Shown here one piece after another: positions 34,582 to 43,811 of a DNA stretch of 64,000 nucleotides. The notes below the pieces were generated by a model. That model was not told where the DNA came from. It ran no database searches and was given only the letters and a program-made list of their open reading frames with translations. Position 1 is the first letter of the stretch. Each line of letters opens with the position of its first letter. Source of the stretch: Prevotella sp. AGR2160. GTDB taxonomy: Bacteria > Bacteroidota > Bacteroidia > Bacteroidales > Bacteroidaceae. The stretch spans positions 38,350 through 102,349 of the forward strand of contig NZ_AUJK01000010.1 in assembly GCF_000424185.1 (NCBI RefSeq). The letters run 5' to 3'. The position numbers were made by a program, and so were the translations under genes.

Positions 34582-34812
34582 CTACACGATAGCTTCAGCG
34601 AAAGCGTCCGCGAACTCGTTGCCGTCGTCATAGATACGGCTCTCTGTCTCTTCGAGGTAGAGCTCAGCGTTGTTGTCGTCAGGCTCGATGCCGTGGTCGT
34701 CGCACCACTGGAGATAGGCTTTGCCGTGGTCACTGCGCAGTGCGAGCTCGCACCATCCTATCTTGCCGTCCTGTTTGAGCTGAATGAGTTCTTCGATTGT
34801 ATTGTTCTGCAT
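34582..34812 (-). CDS. Small acidic hypothetical protein
   Basis: A 76-aa, strongly acidic protein (EPDDNNAELYLEETESRIYD). It lies between the large PRTase-MutS fusion gene and ardC on the same strand. A hairpin of CCACAG/CTGTGG at 34512-34542 lies downstream, in front of ardC. Small acidic proteins in such spots can be DNA mimics, but nothing here proves it. Confidence 0.65.
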   Translation of the reverse strand: MQNNTIEELIQLKQDGKIGWCELALRSDHGKAYLQWCDDHGIEPDDNNAELYLEETESRIYDDGNEFADAFAEAIV

Positions 34813-34895
34813 AGTTGTGATGTGTTAATGGTTGATGATTGGAGTAGTTGTTTGCTAAGATGTAAGCGTTGATGTGTGTCAGACAACTCATAACG

Positions 34896-36689
34896 CTATC
34901 GCTTAAACGCCTGTTTCGCACTGACCTTCTCGCTCATCTCCTTGATTTCAGTGTTGAGATAGCGTGCGGCCAGCTGCTCCTTCGTTGCCGTCTTTGACGT
35001 GAAAAGCGCCTGCTTGTCGTGCCATGAGAGTACCGCCTTGCTTGTCATTCTGTCGTCTGCAAGCTTTGCCGACACCGTCCAGTCGCCCTGTTGACTCTTG
35101 GCGATGCGTACCTCCTTGACACTCTCCTCCAGCTTGAACTGGTTGTAGAACGAAGCAAGGTGCAGCTGTTCCCCGAAGTTCTTCTCCACGAGCTTAGAAG
35201 GCGTTGTCACGCGGTCGAAGTAAGCGTTCAGGTCCTCCTTTGACATCGTGCGAGACATCTTCAGCTCGCCCACCTGCGTGTAGAGCTTGTACTTGCCCAC
35301 GTCCTGACGGTGCTCGTCGTGTTCCTTATAGACCACCATCTTGTCGATGACGCGTCCGTCGGAAAGCTTGTTGTCAGCCTTGTACTCCTCTGGCGTGACC
35401 TTCTTGGCCAACTTCGAGGGATAGTAAGTCTGCATCAATGACTCTACTGTGGTTGAACGCTCCTGGTACGCCTTGACATCCTCCGGCTTCATGAGCTGCG
35501 GGCGGAGTTGCTGTCCGTCGAGACGTGCGGTAAAGTACCACTTGTTAGGATCCTGGTTGCTTTGGAAGGCGTGTCCGTGGGAAACTTTCTCACCGTTGAC
35601 CGTCACCATCTGCGGCTCTCGCGGCTTGTGAACCTTTTGGTCAGCGGACTGTTCCACGGACTTTTCGTTCTTTTTGGTCTCAGCCTTGTCAACCTTGGCA
35701 GTCTCAGTTTTTTTTGCCTCGTTCTCAGTCTTCTCAACCTTGGCTTCTTTAGCCTTGGTTTTCTTTTTCTCTGTTTTCTTTTCCATAGCATCTGTTTGGT
35801 TTTGGTTCTTGTCTTGTTTCTGGTTTATTGCAGGCATATCGGCTATGGCGACCCGATAGCCCGCGCGAATGAGTTTTGGCAGGTAGACGTCGAGAGCGTG
35901 ATGCGGAAACTCCGCTATCAGCTCCCCGTCCTTCTTGAACTTCGGCTTCTGTGCTGGGATGCGCAGCGTGTCCGACAATTTCTGTGCATCTTCATTCAGT
36001 GATCGGTAGAAATCACCGTTGCGCATAAGGATTAGCGCGTCGGGATGCTTGCTCTTAAGCCGCTGGTACACCACTAACGGTGTGTCCGTCTTGTTCTTTA
36101 CCTGCTTCTTCGTAGAGTCAGCAGATTGCTTCTTGTCAGAAGACCGTTCTTGCATCTTCTTTTCCATGTTAGTAGGAATTTGGTTAAACTGAAAGTTCTT
36201 GTTTGTCAGATGTTTTTTTGTATGTCCGAGGACAGCGAGCATCGTGTTCGGATGTCCTACAGCCTTGATGGCGGCCCCTGCAGTATAGCCGGTGTCCAGC
36301 ACATTGTCTATGACGATTGGCGTGAACTGCTCCGGCACTTGTCTGTACAGATTGAGTTTCAGGTATATGCCCTCCGGCTTAAGGTCATTCTTCTTTGCGT
36401 AGTGCAGTGGCATGTGCGGGCGGCAGGAAAGGATGTCCCAAGTCGGGATGCCCGTCCTTCGGGAAATCTCATTGGCGAGCGTCTTTGTATATACCGCCCT
36501 CCCGTGGTGGTTCGGGATAGGCACCAGCACACAGTTGCGTCCTGCCGCCATCCCCCTTATCCCGTCCGCCATCATATCCGCAGCCCTGCAGATACTCGCG
36601 TAGTCACCGTTCTTGAGTCCGTGCGCCAGTTGACGCACCTTTGGGTATGGAGCTACGGAGGTGAACGCGCATTCTTGTTTGTTTGACAT
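34896..36689 (-). CDS. Fusion: phosphoribosyltransferase, MutS domain I-like, charged linker, DUF3945-like end
   Basis: This 597-aa protein has several parts. Residues about 45-160 form a ComF-type phosphoribosyltransferase (VPIPNHHGR; PRPP loop VIDNVLDTGYTAGAA). Residues about 205-290 resemble the mismatch-recognition domain I of MutS (LKSKHPDALILMRNGDFYRS, then PHHALDVYLPKLIRAGYRVA). Then comes a Lys/Glu-rich linker and a C-terminal domain of the conjugation-associated DUF3945/DUF4099 kind. MutS itself has an ATPase, and none is here. I infer a DNA-structure-binding protein that also senses or modifies a nucleotide. Confidence 0.8.
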   Translation of the reverse strand: MSNKQECAFTSVAPYPKVRQLAHGLKNGDYASICRAADMMADGIRGMAAGRNCVLVPIPNHHGRAVYTKTLANEISRRTGIPTWDILSCRPHMPLHYAKKNDLKPEGIYLKLNLYRQVPEQFTPIVIDNVLDTGYTAGAAIKAVGHPNTMLAVLGHTKKHLTNKNFQFNQIPTNMEKKMQERSSDKKQSADSTKKQVKNKTDTPLVVYQRLKSKHPDALILMRNGDFYRSLNEDAQKLSDTLRIPAQKPKFKKDGELIAEFPHHALDVYLPKLIRAGYRVAIADMPAINQKQDKNQNQTDAMEKKTEKKKTKAKEAKVEKTENEAKKTETAKVDKAETKKNEKSVEQSADQKVHKPREPQMVTVNGEKVSHGHAFQSNQDPNKWYFTARLDGQQLRPQLMKPEDVKAYQERSTTVESLMQTYYPSKLAKKVTPEEYKADNKLSDGRVIDKMVVYKEHDEHRQDVGKYKLYTQVGELKMSRTMSKEDLNAYFDRVTTPSKLVEKNFGEQLHLASFYNQFKLEESVKEVRIAKSQQGDWTVSAKLADDRMTSKAVLSWHDKQALFTSKTATKEQLAARYLNTEIKEMSEKVSAKQAFKR

Positions 36690-36742
36690 AGTGAATTAAG
36701 TCTCATAAGGTATTAGTAGAATAGATTCCCAGGACAACGGGT

Positions 36743-37510
36743 TCAGAGTGAAAGACCTCTCTTCTTGTCCTCTTTCCTGTCTGTCTTTTCCCTCTCGGTC
36801 AGCCGGACGCTCTCCTCGTGGCGAAGTCTGTCAACAACCTGCTTATACTCCCAGCGGTTCTCATCGGTCTGCACATAGCCCATGTAGCCCTCGTTGGCAT
36901 CATCATATCGGATAGCCTGCTGACGCTTCCATTCCTCCATGTCTCCATTCATAACCTTGAAGCCCACGGGCTCACGGAGGTCAACGCCCACGACGACCTT
37001 CTGGTCACCCACCTCAAGCTCCACAGGCTTGCCCGAGGCGAGAGCTTCCTTTTGGCCAATTCCGAGTCCGATGTCCTTGATTTTGTCAACTTCCCGAAGT
37101 TTTTCCTCAAATTTAACAGTTGCCACATCACGGTACATCAGGGAATTGGTCTCCTTGTCCAACTGTACGTAACGCATCTTGCGCTTGCCGTCCTCCTGAA
37201 ACTCCTTCTGTATGACACTGCCCTTGCGTACGCGTTCCAGTTCGGTGTCGTTCAGCTTTAGGTTGTTGTCAAGATCACGATGTATCTGATACGTAAGCAG
37301 TTGCAGCTTTCCGTGCTTGTCATAAGCAAGCTGAATTTTCATTGGAATGGACACCGCAGAGTTATCGCCTACGGGTACGTTGACACGCATGAGCGGCGAG
37401 AGCTCACCGCTCAAGATAGAGTCACGCAAGTCTTTTGGCATGCGCATAAGATCCTTAGGATAGATGCCGATTTTGGCAAATTTGTCGAATGGTACTGGTT
37501 CTGTTTTCAT
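36743..37510 (-). CDS. DUF4099-like conjugative-element protein
   Basis: This 255-aa protein is the first gene of the leftward accessory operon. Its N-terminus (FDKFAKIGIYPKDLMRMPKD) and beta-rich centre match the DUF4099/DUF3945 group found only on Bacteroidetes mobile elements; the C-terminus is a charged helix. The molecular role is unknown. It diverges from the peptidoglycan hydrolase gene over a 78-bp promoter gap. Confidence 0.75.
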   Translation of the reverse strand: MKTEPVPFDKFAKIGIYPKDLMRMPKDLRDSILSGELSPLMRVNVPVGDNSAVSIPMKIQLAYDKHGKLQLLTYQIHRDLDNNLKLNDTELERVRKGSVIQKEFQEDGKRKMRYVQLDKETNSLMYRDVATVKFEEKLREVDKIKDIGLGIGQKEALASGKPVELEVGDQKVVVGVDLREPVGFKVMNGDMEEWKRQQAIRYDDANEGYMGYVQTDENRWEYKQVVDRLRHEESVRLTEREKTDRKEDKKRGLSL

Positions 37511-37588
37511 AGTTGATGGTTTGGTTATTCTACTGGTTTATACTAACTTTGTGGTGAAAATCCATGTCAAACTAAACATACTACTACC

Positions 37589-38791
37589 ATGAAACACACT
37601 TTGAAGTGCGCTGTGGTCCTTATGTTCTCGATGAATGTATTGGAATCACCGGCACAGTTTTACACTGCTGAGAAAGTCGGTCCGGCTGCCGACACGTTAT
37701 CCATTTCCACGGACCCTTACGTCCGTGACGTACTCCACGAAACAAAGTCAAAGTCCAAGGTTGAGACTAAGAAAGAGTCCGTCTTCCCTCTGCCTTTGCC
37801 TTCGTTTCTGACCGCAAAGTTAGGAAACAAACCGCCAACTTCCAACACCGGCCAAGGAAAAGTGCAAGAAAAAGGTGAAAAAAGTTTGGAGAAATCTTCC
37901 AAGAAGGTTGCAAAACAGCCCGTTTTACCCTTTCTCAGTGCCTCTGACAGCATGCTTTTAAGCATCCTTGAAAAACGGCTAAATATCTGTATGCCACTTG
38001 ATTACTTAACCGTTACCTCGCCTTACGGCTACCGCCTTGACCCCTTCACCAAGTGCCGGAAGTTCCATGACGGCATAGATGTCATTGGTGTAAACGGATT
38101 TACCTATAGCATGCTCCCGGGCAGGGTGACCACTGTCCGCCACGGCAACACCGGCTACGGCAACTATGTCATCATCGATTATGGCAATCTCCGCTGTCTC
38201 TATGGCCACCTCAGCGAGATCTACGCAAAGGAGGGAACGATGTTACAAGCGGGCACGGTTATTGGAATCGTGGGCTCCACCGGACGTTCCACCGGCCCGC
38301 ACCTACATTTGCAGCTGCAACGATTGTCAACCAACAATGTGTGGACGAGCGTTGACCCACTGCCATTCGTCCATGCGCTGAACCAGCAAGTGGAGTCCTT
38401 CAATGAGCGTCTTGCGGAAATTACCGGTAAGGACTCTCCTATATATAATAATGTGGAACCGAACAGCAAGGAACTGACCATTGAGAACCTTTACGCCGCC
38501 TTAAAGAGACACGGCATCAAATATCCTAAGATTGTCCTTGCCCAGGCCATCCTTGAAACAGGACGCTTCCGTTCCCGTGTCTGCAACGAGCATAACAATC
38601 TCTTCGGACTCAGGCACTCAAAGGGCTACTATAGCTTCAGTAACTGGGAGGAAAGTGTTATAGCCTATAGGGACAAAGTGCAGTACAAACATCGTGACGG
38701 AGAAGGCTACTACTCTTTCCTTAAACGTATTGGTTATGCCAGTGCCCCTGACTATATAAATAAGGTAAGGGAGATTGCCAGCCAGTTATAG
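37589..38791 (+). CDS. Two-domain peptidoglycan hydrolase (M23 endopeptidase + glucosaminidase)
   Basis: A 400-aa exported protein (signal peptide MKHTLKCAVVLMFSM). After a Lys/Ser-rich linker, residues about 140-255 form an M23 zinc peptidase (FHDGIDV near 159, GPHLHLQL near 237). Residues about 295-400 form a FlgJ-type glucosaminidase (IVLAQAILETGRFRS, NEHNNLFGLRH). The pair would cut both the peptide and glycan parts of murein, opening the cell wall for the mating channel. It diverges from the accessory operon and leads the transfer side of ICE2. Confidence 0.92.
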   Translation: MKHTLKCAVVLMFSMNVLESPAQFYTAEKVGPAADTLSISTDPYVRDVLHETKSKSKVETKKESVFPLPLPSFLTAKLGNKPPTSNTGQGKVQEKGEKSLEKSSKKVAKQPVLPFLSASDSMLLSILEKRLNICMPLDYLTVTSPYGYRLDPFTKCRKFHDGIDVIGVNGFTYSMLPGRVTTVRHGNTGYGNYVIIDYGNLRCLYGHLSEIYAKEGTMLQAGTVIGIVGSTGRSTGPHLHLQLQRLSTNNVWTSVDPLPFVHALNQQVESFNERLAEITGKDSPIYNNVEPNSKELTIENLYAALKRHGIKYPKIVLAQAILETGRFRSRVCNEHNNLFGLRHSKGYYSFSNWEESVIAYRDKVQYKHRDGEGYYSFLKRIGYASAPDYINKVREIASQL

Positions 38792-38829
38792 AATGACATG
38801 ATAGTAAAATCTAATCCCGGCAAAGGAAC

Positions 38830-39177
38830 CTATCTTTTCTTCTTCCTGTATTTCTCTTTGACTATCGAGTAAGAATTTGAGATAAGTTCCTTTGCTGTAT
38901 CATCCGGTACACCACTTAAACGCATTCCAAGCCAATACTTGTTGTTCATGTGTGAAGCTTTGCCGGCCCATTCACAATGCTCCCGTAAATCAACTATTCG
39001 CTCCGGCTGGCACTTTATGTTAACAATGTCGCTGTCATCCAAGTCGACCATAGCAAACATATGATTGCAGACATAAAACACCAGCACACTCTCGCCTCCT
39101 TTAATCTTGGCGAAAGGAAACTTTTCCTCGACGGTCTCCAACGACAGACAATAAGTTCGTAATTCTTCTATATTCAT
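38830..39177 (-). CDS. MmcQ/YjbR family protein
   Basis: A 115-aa single-domain protein with the MmcQ/YjbR pattern: an N-terminal EELRTYCLSLETVEEKFPF motif, central strands (VLVFYVCNHMFAMVDL), and HMNNKYWLGMRL before the C-terminal helix. This is a CyaY-like DNA-binding fold in known structures; the cellular role is unclear. It is a lone leftward gene between two rightward ICE2 units and may be cargo. Confidence 0.88.
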   Translation of the reverse strand: MNIEELRTYCLSLETVEEKFPFAKIKGGESVLVFYVCNHMFAMVDLDDSDIVNIKCQPERIVDLREHCEWAGKASHMNNKYWLGMRLSGVPDDTAKELISNSYSIVKEKYRKKKR

Positions 39178-39492
39178 TTGAAATCAGTTTAAAGGGAAAA
39201 TGAAAACATCGGTTTGCTTTTACAAAAGTACTGAAATTGCGAATAATATCAGTATGTTTCAGCCCATTTAACCATAATGTATAATGCCATACGTGTTTTA
39301 TCCATGCAATAGCAAGAACTCCGAATGCAAAATGTCCATTTAGTCCGTCCTATTGTCTTTGGGACATTGTTAAAGGTAACATCGTTTGTACGAAAATGCC
39401 TTTTATTGAAGAAAATCGACTTTTTTCATCAAATTTGGCGGTAAATCAGCAGTTTACATATGGCTACTGTTGCGGTAATGCAGAATAGTTCT

Positions 39493-39500
39493 TATCTTTG
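39493..39500 (+). promoter_or_regulatory. Promoter of the tra operon with a long structured leader
   Basis: TATCTTTG matches TAnnTTTG, with a TTG element near 39470 at about the -33 position. The leader 39501-39679 is about 180 nt and holds several inverted repeats (GCAAGC/GCTTGC, GGGCC/GGCCT, GCCGCC/GGCGGA). The rest of 39178-39479 is AT-rich with no gene seen. Confidence 0.6.
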
Positions 39501-39679
39501 CAGCAGAAAATCATACCGCAAGCACCTGAAAGCTTGCAGGGCCAAGCTCCCTTGGAATACAGGCCTACCAAAAAGGAGCGCGTCTTTTACCGTCACACGG
39601 AAATATCTTATGCCGCCATGAGGCGGACATAACAGAGGTGACCAATACTCCATGACACGAGTTACCAACAACCAACCTT

Positions 39680-40414
39680 ATGAACATACCATTCTTTAAC
39701 ATCGGAAAGTCTCCGGAGAAGAGACGCAACAAGATTTTCGTCGTCGCCAATCAGAAGGGCGGCTGCGGCAAGACTACCCTCGGCGTGCTTCTTGCCAACC
39801 AACTCGTTCTTAAACATCACTGCCGTCTCGTCGTACTCGATGCTGACCCGCAGCGCAGCATCGTCAAGAAGCACGAGCAGGACAGAGAGCGCTGGCCGCA
39901 GCTTCAGCCCCTTTATCAGGTTGTACCCTGTACCCAGCTTGGCAGTGAGAAGGATACCCTCAACCTTATCCGAGCCATGCGCAACGAGGACTTCGACTTC
40001 ATCATCGACACTCCGGGTAGTCTCACCCTTCAAGGTTTGCTCCCATTGGTGTTCGAGGCCGATGCCATCATCACCCCCATCCAGTTGGAGAAGACCAGCA
40101 TCAACGGCACGACAGGCTTCATTGATATGACCGCTATGGTTGCCAAGGAGAACGGCCTTGACAAGTTGCCTCCGTTCTTCTTCCTGCCCAACCAGTTCAA
40201 CAAGAACTGGGGCCGCAAGGACGAGCTTGTCGAGCAGCAGAAGTTCCTCGACTACTTCGCTAAGCTGGGCACCGTCCTGCCGAAGATACCCAACAGCGCC
40301 GAGATCCAGCGTTACAGCACGCTCTACCTCACCGATAAGCAACATGAGATTGTTGACAAGTGCTATGACACGCTCTATGACTGCATCTATAACGAAAAAT
40401 CCAAATCCGCATGA
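39680..40414 (+). CDS. traA: ParA-family ATPase, TraA-like (ICE2)
   Basis: This 244-aa protein has deviant Walker A NQKGGCGKTTLG near residue 24, LVVLDADPQRSI near 50, and a DFIIDTPG Walker B near 107. It is the first gene of the ICE2 transfer operon. It overlaps the next gene by 4 nt. It is only distantly similar to ICE1 ParA at 7294. Confidence 0.92.
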   Translation: MNIPFFNIGKSPEKRRNKIFVVANQKGGCGKTTLGVLLANQLVLKHHCRLVVLDADPQRSIVKKHEQDRERWPQLQPLYQVVPCTQLGSEKDTLNLIRAMRNEDFDFIIDTPGSLTLQGLLPLVFEADAIITPIQLEKTSINGTTGFIDMTAMVAKENGLDKLPPFFFLPNQFNKNWGRKDELVEQQKFLDYFAKLGTVLPKIPNSAEIQRYSTLYLTDKQHEIVDKCYDTLYDCIYNEKSKSA

Positions 40415-41019
40415 CTGACGGCACTTCTCGACCAATGGTTTTCGGGGATATTCACGAACTTCTCCGTAAAGTCAACGGTGAGAGCGAGCCAGCATATATG
40501 TGGCAGAGTGACAAGCCCAAGGAAGAGATAACGGGGGACGAGGCACAGAGAGTCGATGAAGAGCAGCCCCGCGAGGCACGCGTAAAGCCTGCAAAGGAGC
40601 CTTCTCCCAAGGAGTCTTCTCTCAGTTCCACAGAGGAAACCGCTGATAACAAGCCATCCGAGAGCACTGGGCAAAAACTTTCACAAAAGGTACAGCGCAA
40701 GCCACGTCCGTCCATGCCTGTCAGGAAGAAAGAATCCAAGGAGGCTGAACGAAACGGTAAAAAAGAGTCTTTGTCCAATGGAAGCCGTACACCATTCTCA
40801 AAAGACGATATCCTCTCGCAGATAGAAGACTTCTCCTGTGATTCCGACACCGGACGACGGCACTGGGTGTTCCTGCCCGACGATATAGTGGCCACCCTTG
40901 AGGCAGTCTATGGCAGCCATCGCATCTCCGCCATCATCACAGCCCTTGCCAGGTCTTTCATAGATGCCAACAAGGATGATCTTCGACGGCTCGTCACCCA
41001 CCGCAGCGGCCTGTTTTGA
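40411..41019 (+). CDS. traB: TraB-like protein, DUF3408 type (ICE2)
   Basis: This 202-aa protein has a long disordered, Lys/Glu/Ser-rich N-terminus and a short folded C-terminus (HWVFLPDDIVATLEAVYGSH, then AIITALARSFIDANKDDLR) that looks like a ribbon-helix-helix DNA-binding module. It follows parA with a 4-nt overlap, mirroring the ICE1 arrangement. A partition or relaxosome role is inferred. Confidence 0.75.
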   Translation: MTDGTSRPMVFGDIHELLRKVNGESEPAYMWQSDKPKEEITGDEAQRVDEEQPREARVKPAKEPSPKESSLSSTEETADNKPSESTGQKLSQKVQRKPRPSMPVRKKESKEAERNGKKESLSNGSRTPFSKDDILSQIEDFSCDSDTGRRHWVFLPDDIVATLEAVYGSHRISAIITALARSFIDANKDDLRRLVTHRSGLF

Positions 41020-41079
41020 GCAGGGCAGGCAAAAGAGATAATAAAACCGATTAAGAACCAAAAGAATGAACTGAACACT

Positions 41080-41736
41080 ATGAATACAACCTTCCAACCT
41101 AAGACAAAACGAATATTCTGGACACCGGAGCATGACGACATACTTAAGGAACGCTTTCAAACAGACTATCTCCACAATATAGCCACCCATCTTGGCTTCT
41201 CGCTTAGTTCTGTTGCCAAGCATGCCCGCGAACTCGGTCTCCGCAAGGATAATCCGACTGGCCGCAATCGTGATGCACGTGCCTTTGTGGAGATGGAATA
41301 CACCAATTTGTCCTATCAGGAAATGGCGGAGCGCACAGGACTGCATAGGTTCACGATAGTGAAGATAGCCCGTGAGCTCGGACTGTCACGAACCCCGGAG
41401 CAGCTCCGCACTATCCGGAGCCGCCGACGCAAGGAACTCATCCAGAAGGAGCGCCGCCGGATCATCTTCGGTCTCGACCAGCGTACAAATATAAAGGTAG
41501 TGAGTAACAACCAGAAGATCCGTCTTCGCGGTTCACTCAAGCGCATCGGTTACATTCTTGGAACCGACGGGCATACCTTCTTCTACTATCCCGGCCTTAC
41601 TCGCCACCTCGTCAAGGAGGCCAACGGCAAGGAACTCGGATTTACCTTTTTGCCATTGCCGACAGCGTGCACGGAGGAAACGGAGGATTATTCAGCATCT
41701 CCGGCCGCGTCGGCAAATGGACAGACCATCAACTAA
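41080..41736 (+). CDS. Helix-turn-helix protein of the tra operon
   Basis: This 218-aa protein has two tandem HTH motifs (DYLHNIATHLGFSLSSVAKH and YQEMAERTGLHRFTIVKIAR), then a basic stretch (SRRRKELIQKERRRIIFG) and a beta-rich tail. It could be an operon regulator or an oriT-binding accessory factor. It is located between traB and the DUF3127 gene. Confidence 0.75.
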   Translation: MNTTFQPKTKRIFWTPEHDDILKERFQTDYLHNIATHLGFSLSSVAKHARELGLRKDNPTGRNRDARAFVEMEYTNLSYQEMAERTGLHRFTIVKIARELGLSRTPEQLRTIRSRRRKELIQKERRRIIFGLDQRTNIKVVSNNQKIRLRGSLKRIGYILGTDGHTFFYYPGLTRHLVKEANGKELGFTFLPLPTACTEETEDYSASPAASANGQTIN

Positions 41737-41763
41737 ACCATCCATATAACCAAACTATCGACT

Positions 41764-42048
41764 ATGAAAACCACAGGAACTATCAAGAAAGTCCTGCCTG
41801 TAAGGACAGGCACGTCAAAGAAGGGCAGCACATGGGCCGCCCAGCAGTTTGTCCTCGATACCGACGGCGACGGAGAACTCCTCCTTGAAGTCTTCGGGCA
41901 GAAAGAAATCGACCAGTATGCCATCACCGAGGGTGAGAAGCTGACTGTGACCTATGTCCCCAAAGTCCACGAGACAGGAGACAAGGTGTTCGGCAAGAAC
42001 AGTGTCACCGGCATCGAGCGTGACGAGTCACAACCCTTTGCAGAATAG
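41764..42048 (+). CDS. DUF3127 family small OB-fold-like protein
   Basis: A 94-aa, beta-rich protein (TGTIKKVLPVRTGTSKKGST; AQQFVLDT; LTVTYVPKVHE) typical of DUF3127, an OB-fold-like group resembling single-stranded DNA-binding proteins. It may bind transferred ssDNA. It sits 27 bp after the HTH gene and 3 bp before the TraD-like gene. Confidence 0.85.
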   Translation: MKTTGTIKKVLPVRTGTSKKGSTWAAQQFVLDTDGDGELLLEVFGQKEIDQYAITEGEKLTVTYVPKVHETGDKVFGKNSVTGIERDESQPFAE

Positions 42049-42051
42049 CTT

Positions 42052-43122
42052 ATGGCATTCACGAGTATAGTAATTGTTATTGTTGTTCTTTATGTCCTTG
42101 GTTACGCGGGCATGATAGTCTTCGACCTCTTTATCAAGAAGGACCCGGTGGAGTTCATGCCCAAGCCCAAGGACGTAGACATCGACATCTCCGACGAGGC
42201 CGGGCAGTTCAAGCCCATAGCAGTGGGAAAGACAGAGCCACAGCAGTCTGCCGCTCAGAACTCCGCCGCCCATAAATCGGATGACGAGGTGGCCACAGCG
42301 CACCCCATCCATGATGAGGAGTCGGGAGAAACAAGTGAGGAAGAGAAGAAAGCCATTGCATCCGCTGAGCAGTCAGCAGCACAGGTCCCTCCTCCACTCT
42401 CAGCTACATCATTCGATGTGGATAGTGATAAGCCCAAAGTAAATCCCTCCGATGACATAGGCCCAAGACCAACTGATGAGGAAACTCAGAAACGTATTAA
42501 TGAGCTTGTTAAGCTCAGACGTGGAGAGATACTTTCCGAGGAAATGTCAGCCATGTCAAAGGAGAGGGAAAATATGGAATCGAATGAAGAGAACGCAGAG
42601 GACTCCATTTCAAAAGAGGAAGACAAAGACGCATCGGAGGTGAAGGATACCTCCACAGAAGACGTAGAGTCATTCGCCCCGGAAGTCCGCATCGTCGGTC
42701 CTGAGCATACTGTTTCCCCTAAGGTGTCAGATGCTGTAAGTGAGGAAGCCTTCAAGGAAAAGATTCCGTCAGAGTCAAATTCCGAAGAAGGAACTTCTCC
42801 AAAACCGACTCATGCAAAAAAGCCCAGACCTCCGAAGCCCCCAAAGCAACCGGAGTTCCATAGTGATGCTTACTTCGACTTCTTGAAGGTTCAAATAGAC
42901 GAATCCAAGCAGCACACGAAACTGCAAGGAACCCAGACTGCCGAGCAAGTCAGTAAGGAGGCCAAGCAAGTCTCTCTTGATGAAGCTCAAATGACACTCA
43001 GACAAATCGACAATTTATGGGAAAAGAAAGAATCAGAGCGCGTTCCCGACGAGGACGAACTTCAAGCGATAGAAAAATCTGAACGGTCGAACCGTGAGTC
43101 TCCGCCAGAATTCAACATATAG
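42052..43122 (+). CDS. traD: TraD-like membrane-anchored protein, DUF4122 (ICE2)
   Basis: This 356-aa protein has one N-terminal transmembrane helix (residues about 5-26), then a short conserved segment (IKKDPVEFMPKPKDVDIDIS) and a long acidic, Ser/Pro-rich disordered region, with a folded piece near the end. This is the standard TraD/DUF4122 pattern. It is followed by a 199-bp spacer with a small hairpin (GTGAGT/ACTCAC, 43248-43262) before traE. Confidence 0.75.
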   Translation: MAFTSIVIVIVVLYVLGYAGMIVFDLFIKKDPVEFMPKPKDVDIDISDEAGQFKPIAVGKTEPQQSAAQNSAAHKSDDEVATAHPIHDEESGETSEEEKKAIASAEQSAAQVPPPLSATSFDVDSDKPKVNPSDDIGPRPTDEETQKRINELVKLRRGEILSEEMSAMSKERENMESNEENAEDSISKEEDKDASEVKDTSTEDVESFAPEVRIVGPEHTVSPKVSDAVSEEAFKEKIPSESNSEEGTSPKPTHAKKPRPPKPPKQPEFHSDAYFDFLKVQIDESKQHTKLQGTQTAEQVSKEAKQVSLDEAQMTLRQIDNLWEKKESERVPDEDELQAIEKSERSNRESPPEFNI

Positions 43123-43321
43123 AGATTTTGCTCTTTGTATATACGGTTTTTAGTTTTAGTTATTATTGTTCATGTTTTTAACATTAGGTTGATAAGACAG
43201 CTTCCGGAAGAGGGCTGCGCCGTGAGGCAAGGGGATCAGACGGCCACGTGAGTGGCACTCACCCATCTTCCATTTTCATGTGGTCATTAAATTGTAACGT
43301 ATTGAAAATCAAAAATCACTT

Positions 43322-43684
43322 ATGTTACAATCCATTTCAACCAAAACCATCATGAACTCCTGCGTTAGCGTATGCAAGAGTATCCCTGTGAAGCGTGTAG
43401 CCGCCTTCCTCGGAATGTTCCTTTTCTGTGCCGTCATGACCTTTGCCCAGAGCAAGGGAGCCGGCGGATTCCAGAAAGCCATCACCGAGGTGTCGAGCTA
43501 CCAGACCCCTGTGAGCAACCTGATGAAGGCCATTGCTGCCGTCATCGCACTGGTCGGCGCGTTCTCCATTTATTTCAAGATGCAGAACGGAGATCAGGAC
43601 GTGAAGAAGGCCATCATGCTCACGATTGGCGGTTGTGTAGCATTTCTTGCAATGAGCGAGGCTTTGCCTCTGTTCTTCAAGTAG
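43322..43684 (+). CDS. traE: Pilin-like TraE, DUF4134 (ICE2)
   Basis: This 120-aa protein has a basic N-terminus, a leader ending AQSKG, two transmembrane helices and the family motif FKMQNGDQDVKKAIMLTIGG. It is a candidate VirB2-like pilin or channel subunit. Its homologue in ICE1 is at 5217; ICE1 also has a second, diverged copy. Confidence 0.92.
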   Translation: MLQSISTKTIMNSCVSVCKSIPVKRVAAFLGMFLFCAVMTFAQSKGAGGFQKAITEVSSYQTPVSNLMKAIAAVIALVGAFSIYFKMQNGDQDVKKAIMLTIGGCVAFLAMSEALPLFFK

Positions 43685-43811
43685 TTGCACACCGCTGATT
43701 ACAAGGTGTCCGACCGATGAAAAGTGTCGGCCCGGACACCTTCTAACTCTGAAAATTCACCTTAAGAAACATATATAACATAAAGATAATTCTAAACAAA
43801 ACATCAGCCAA

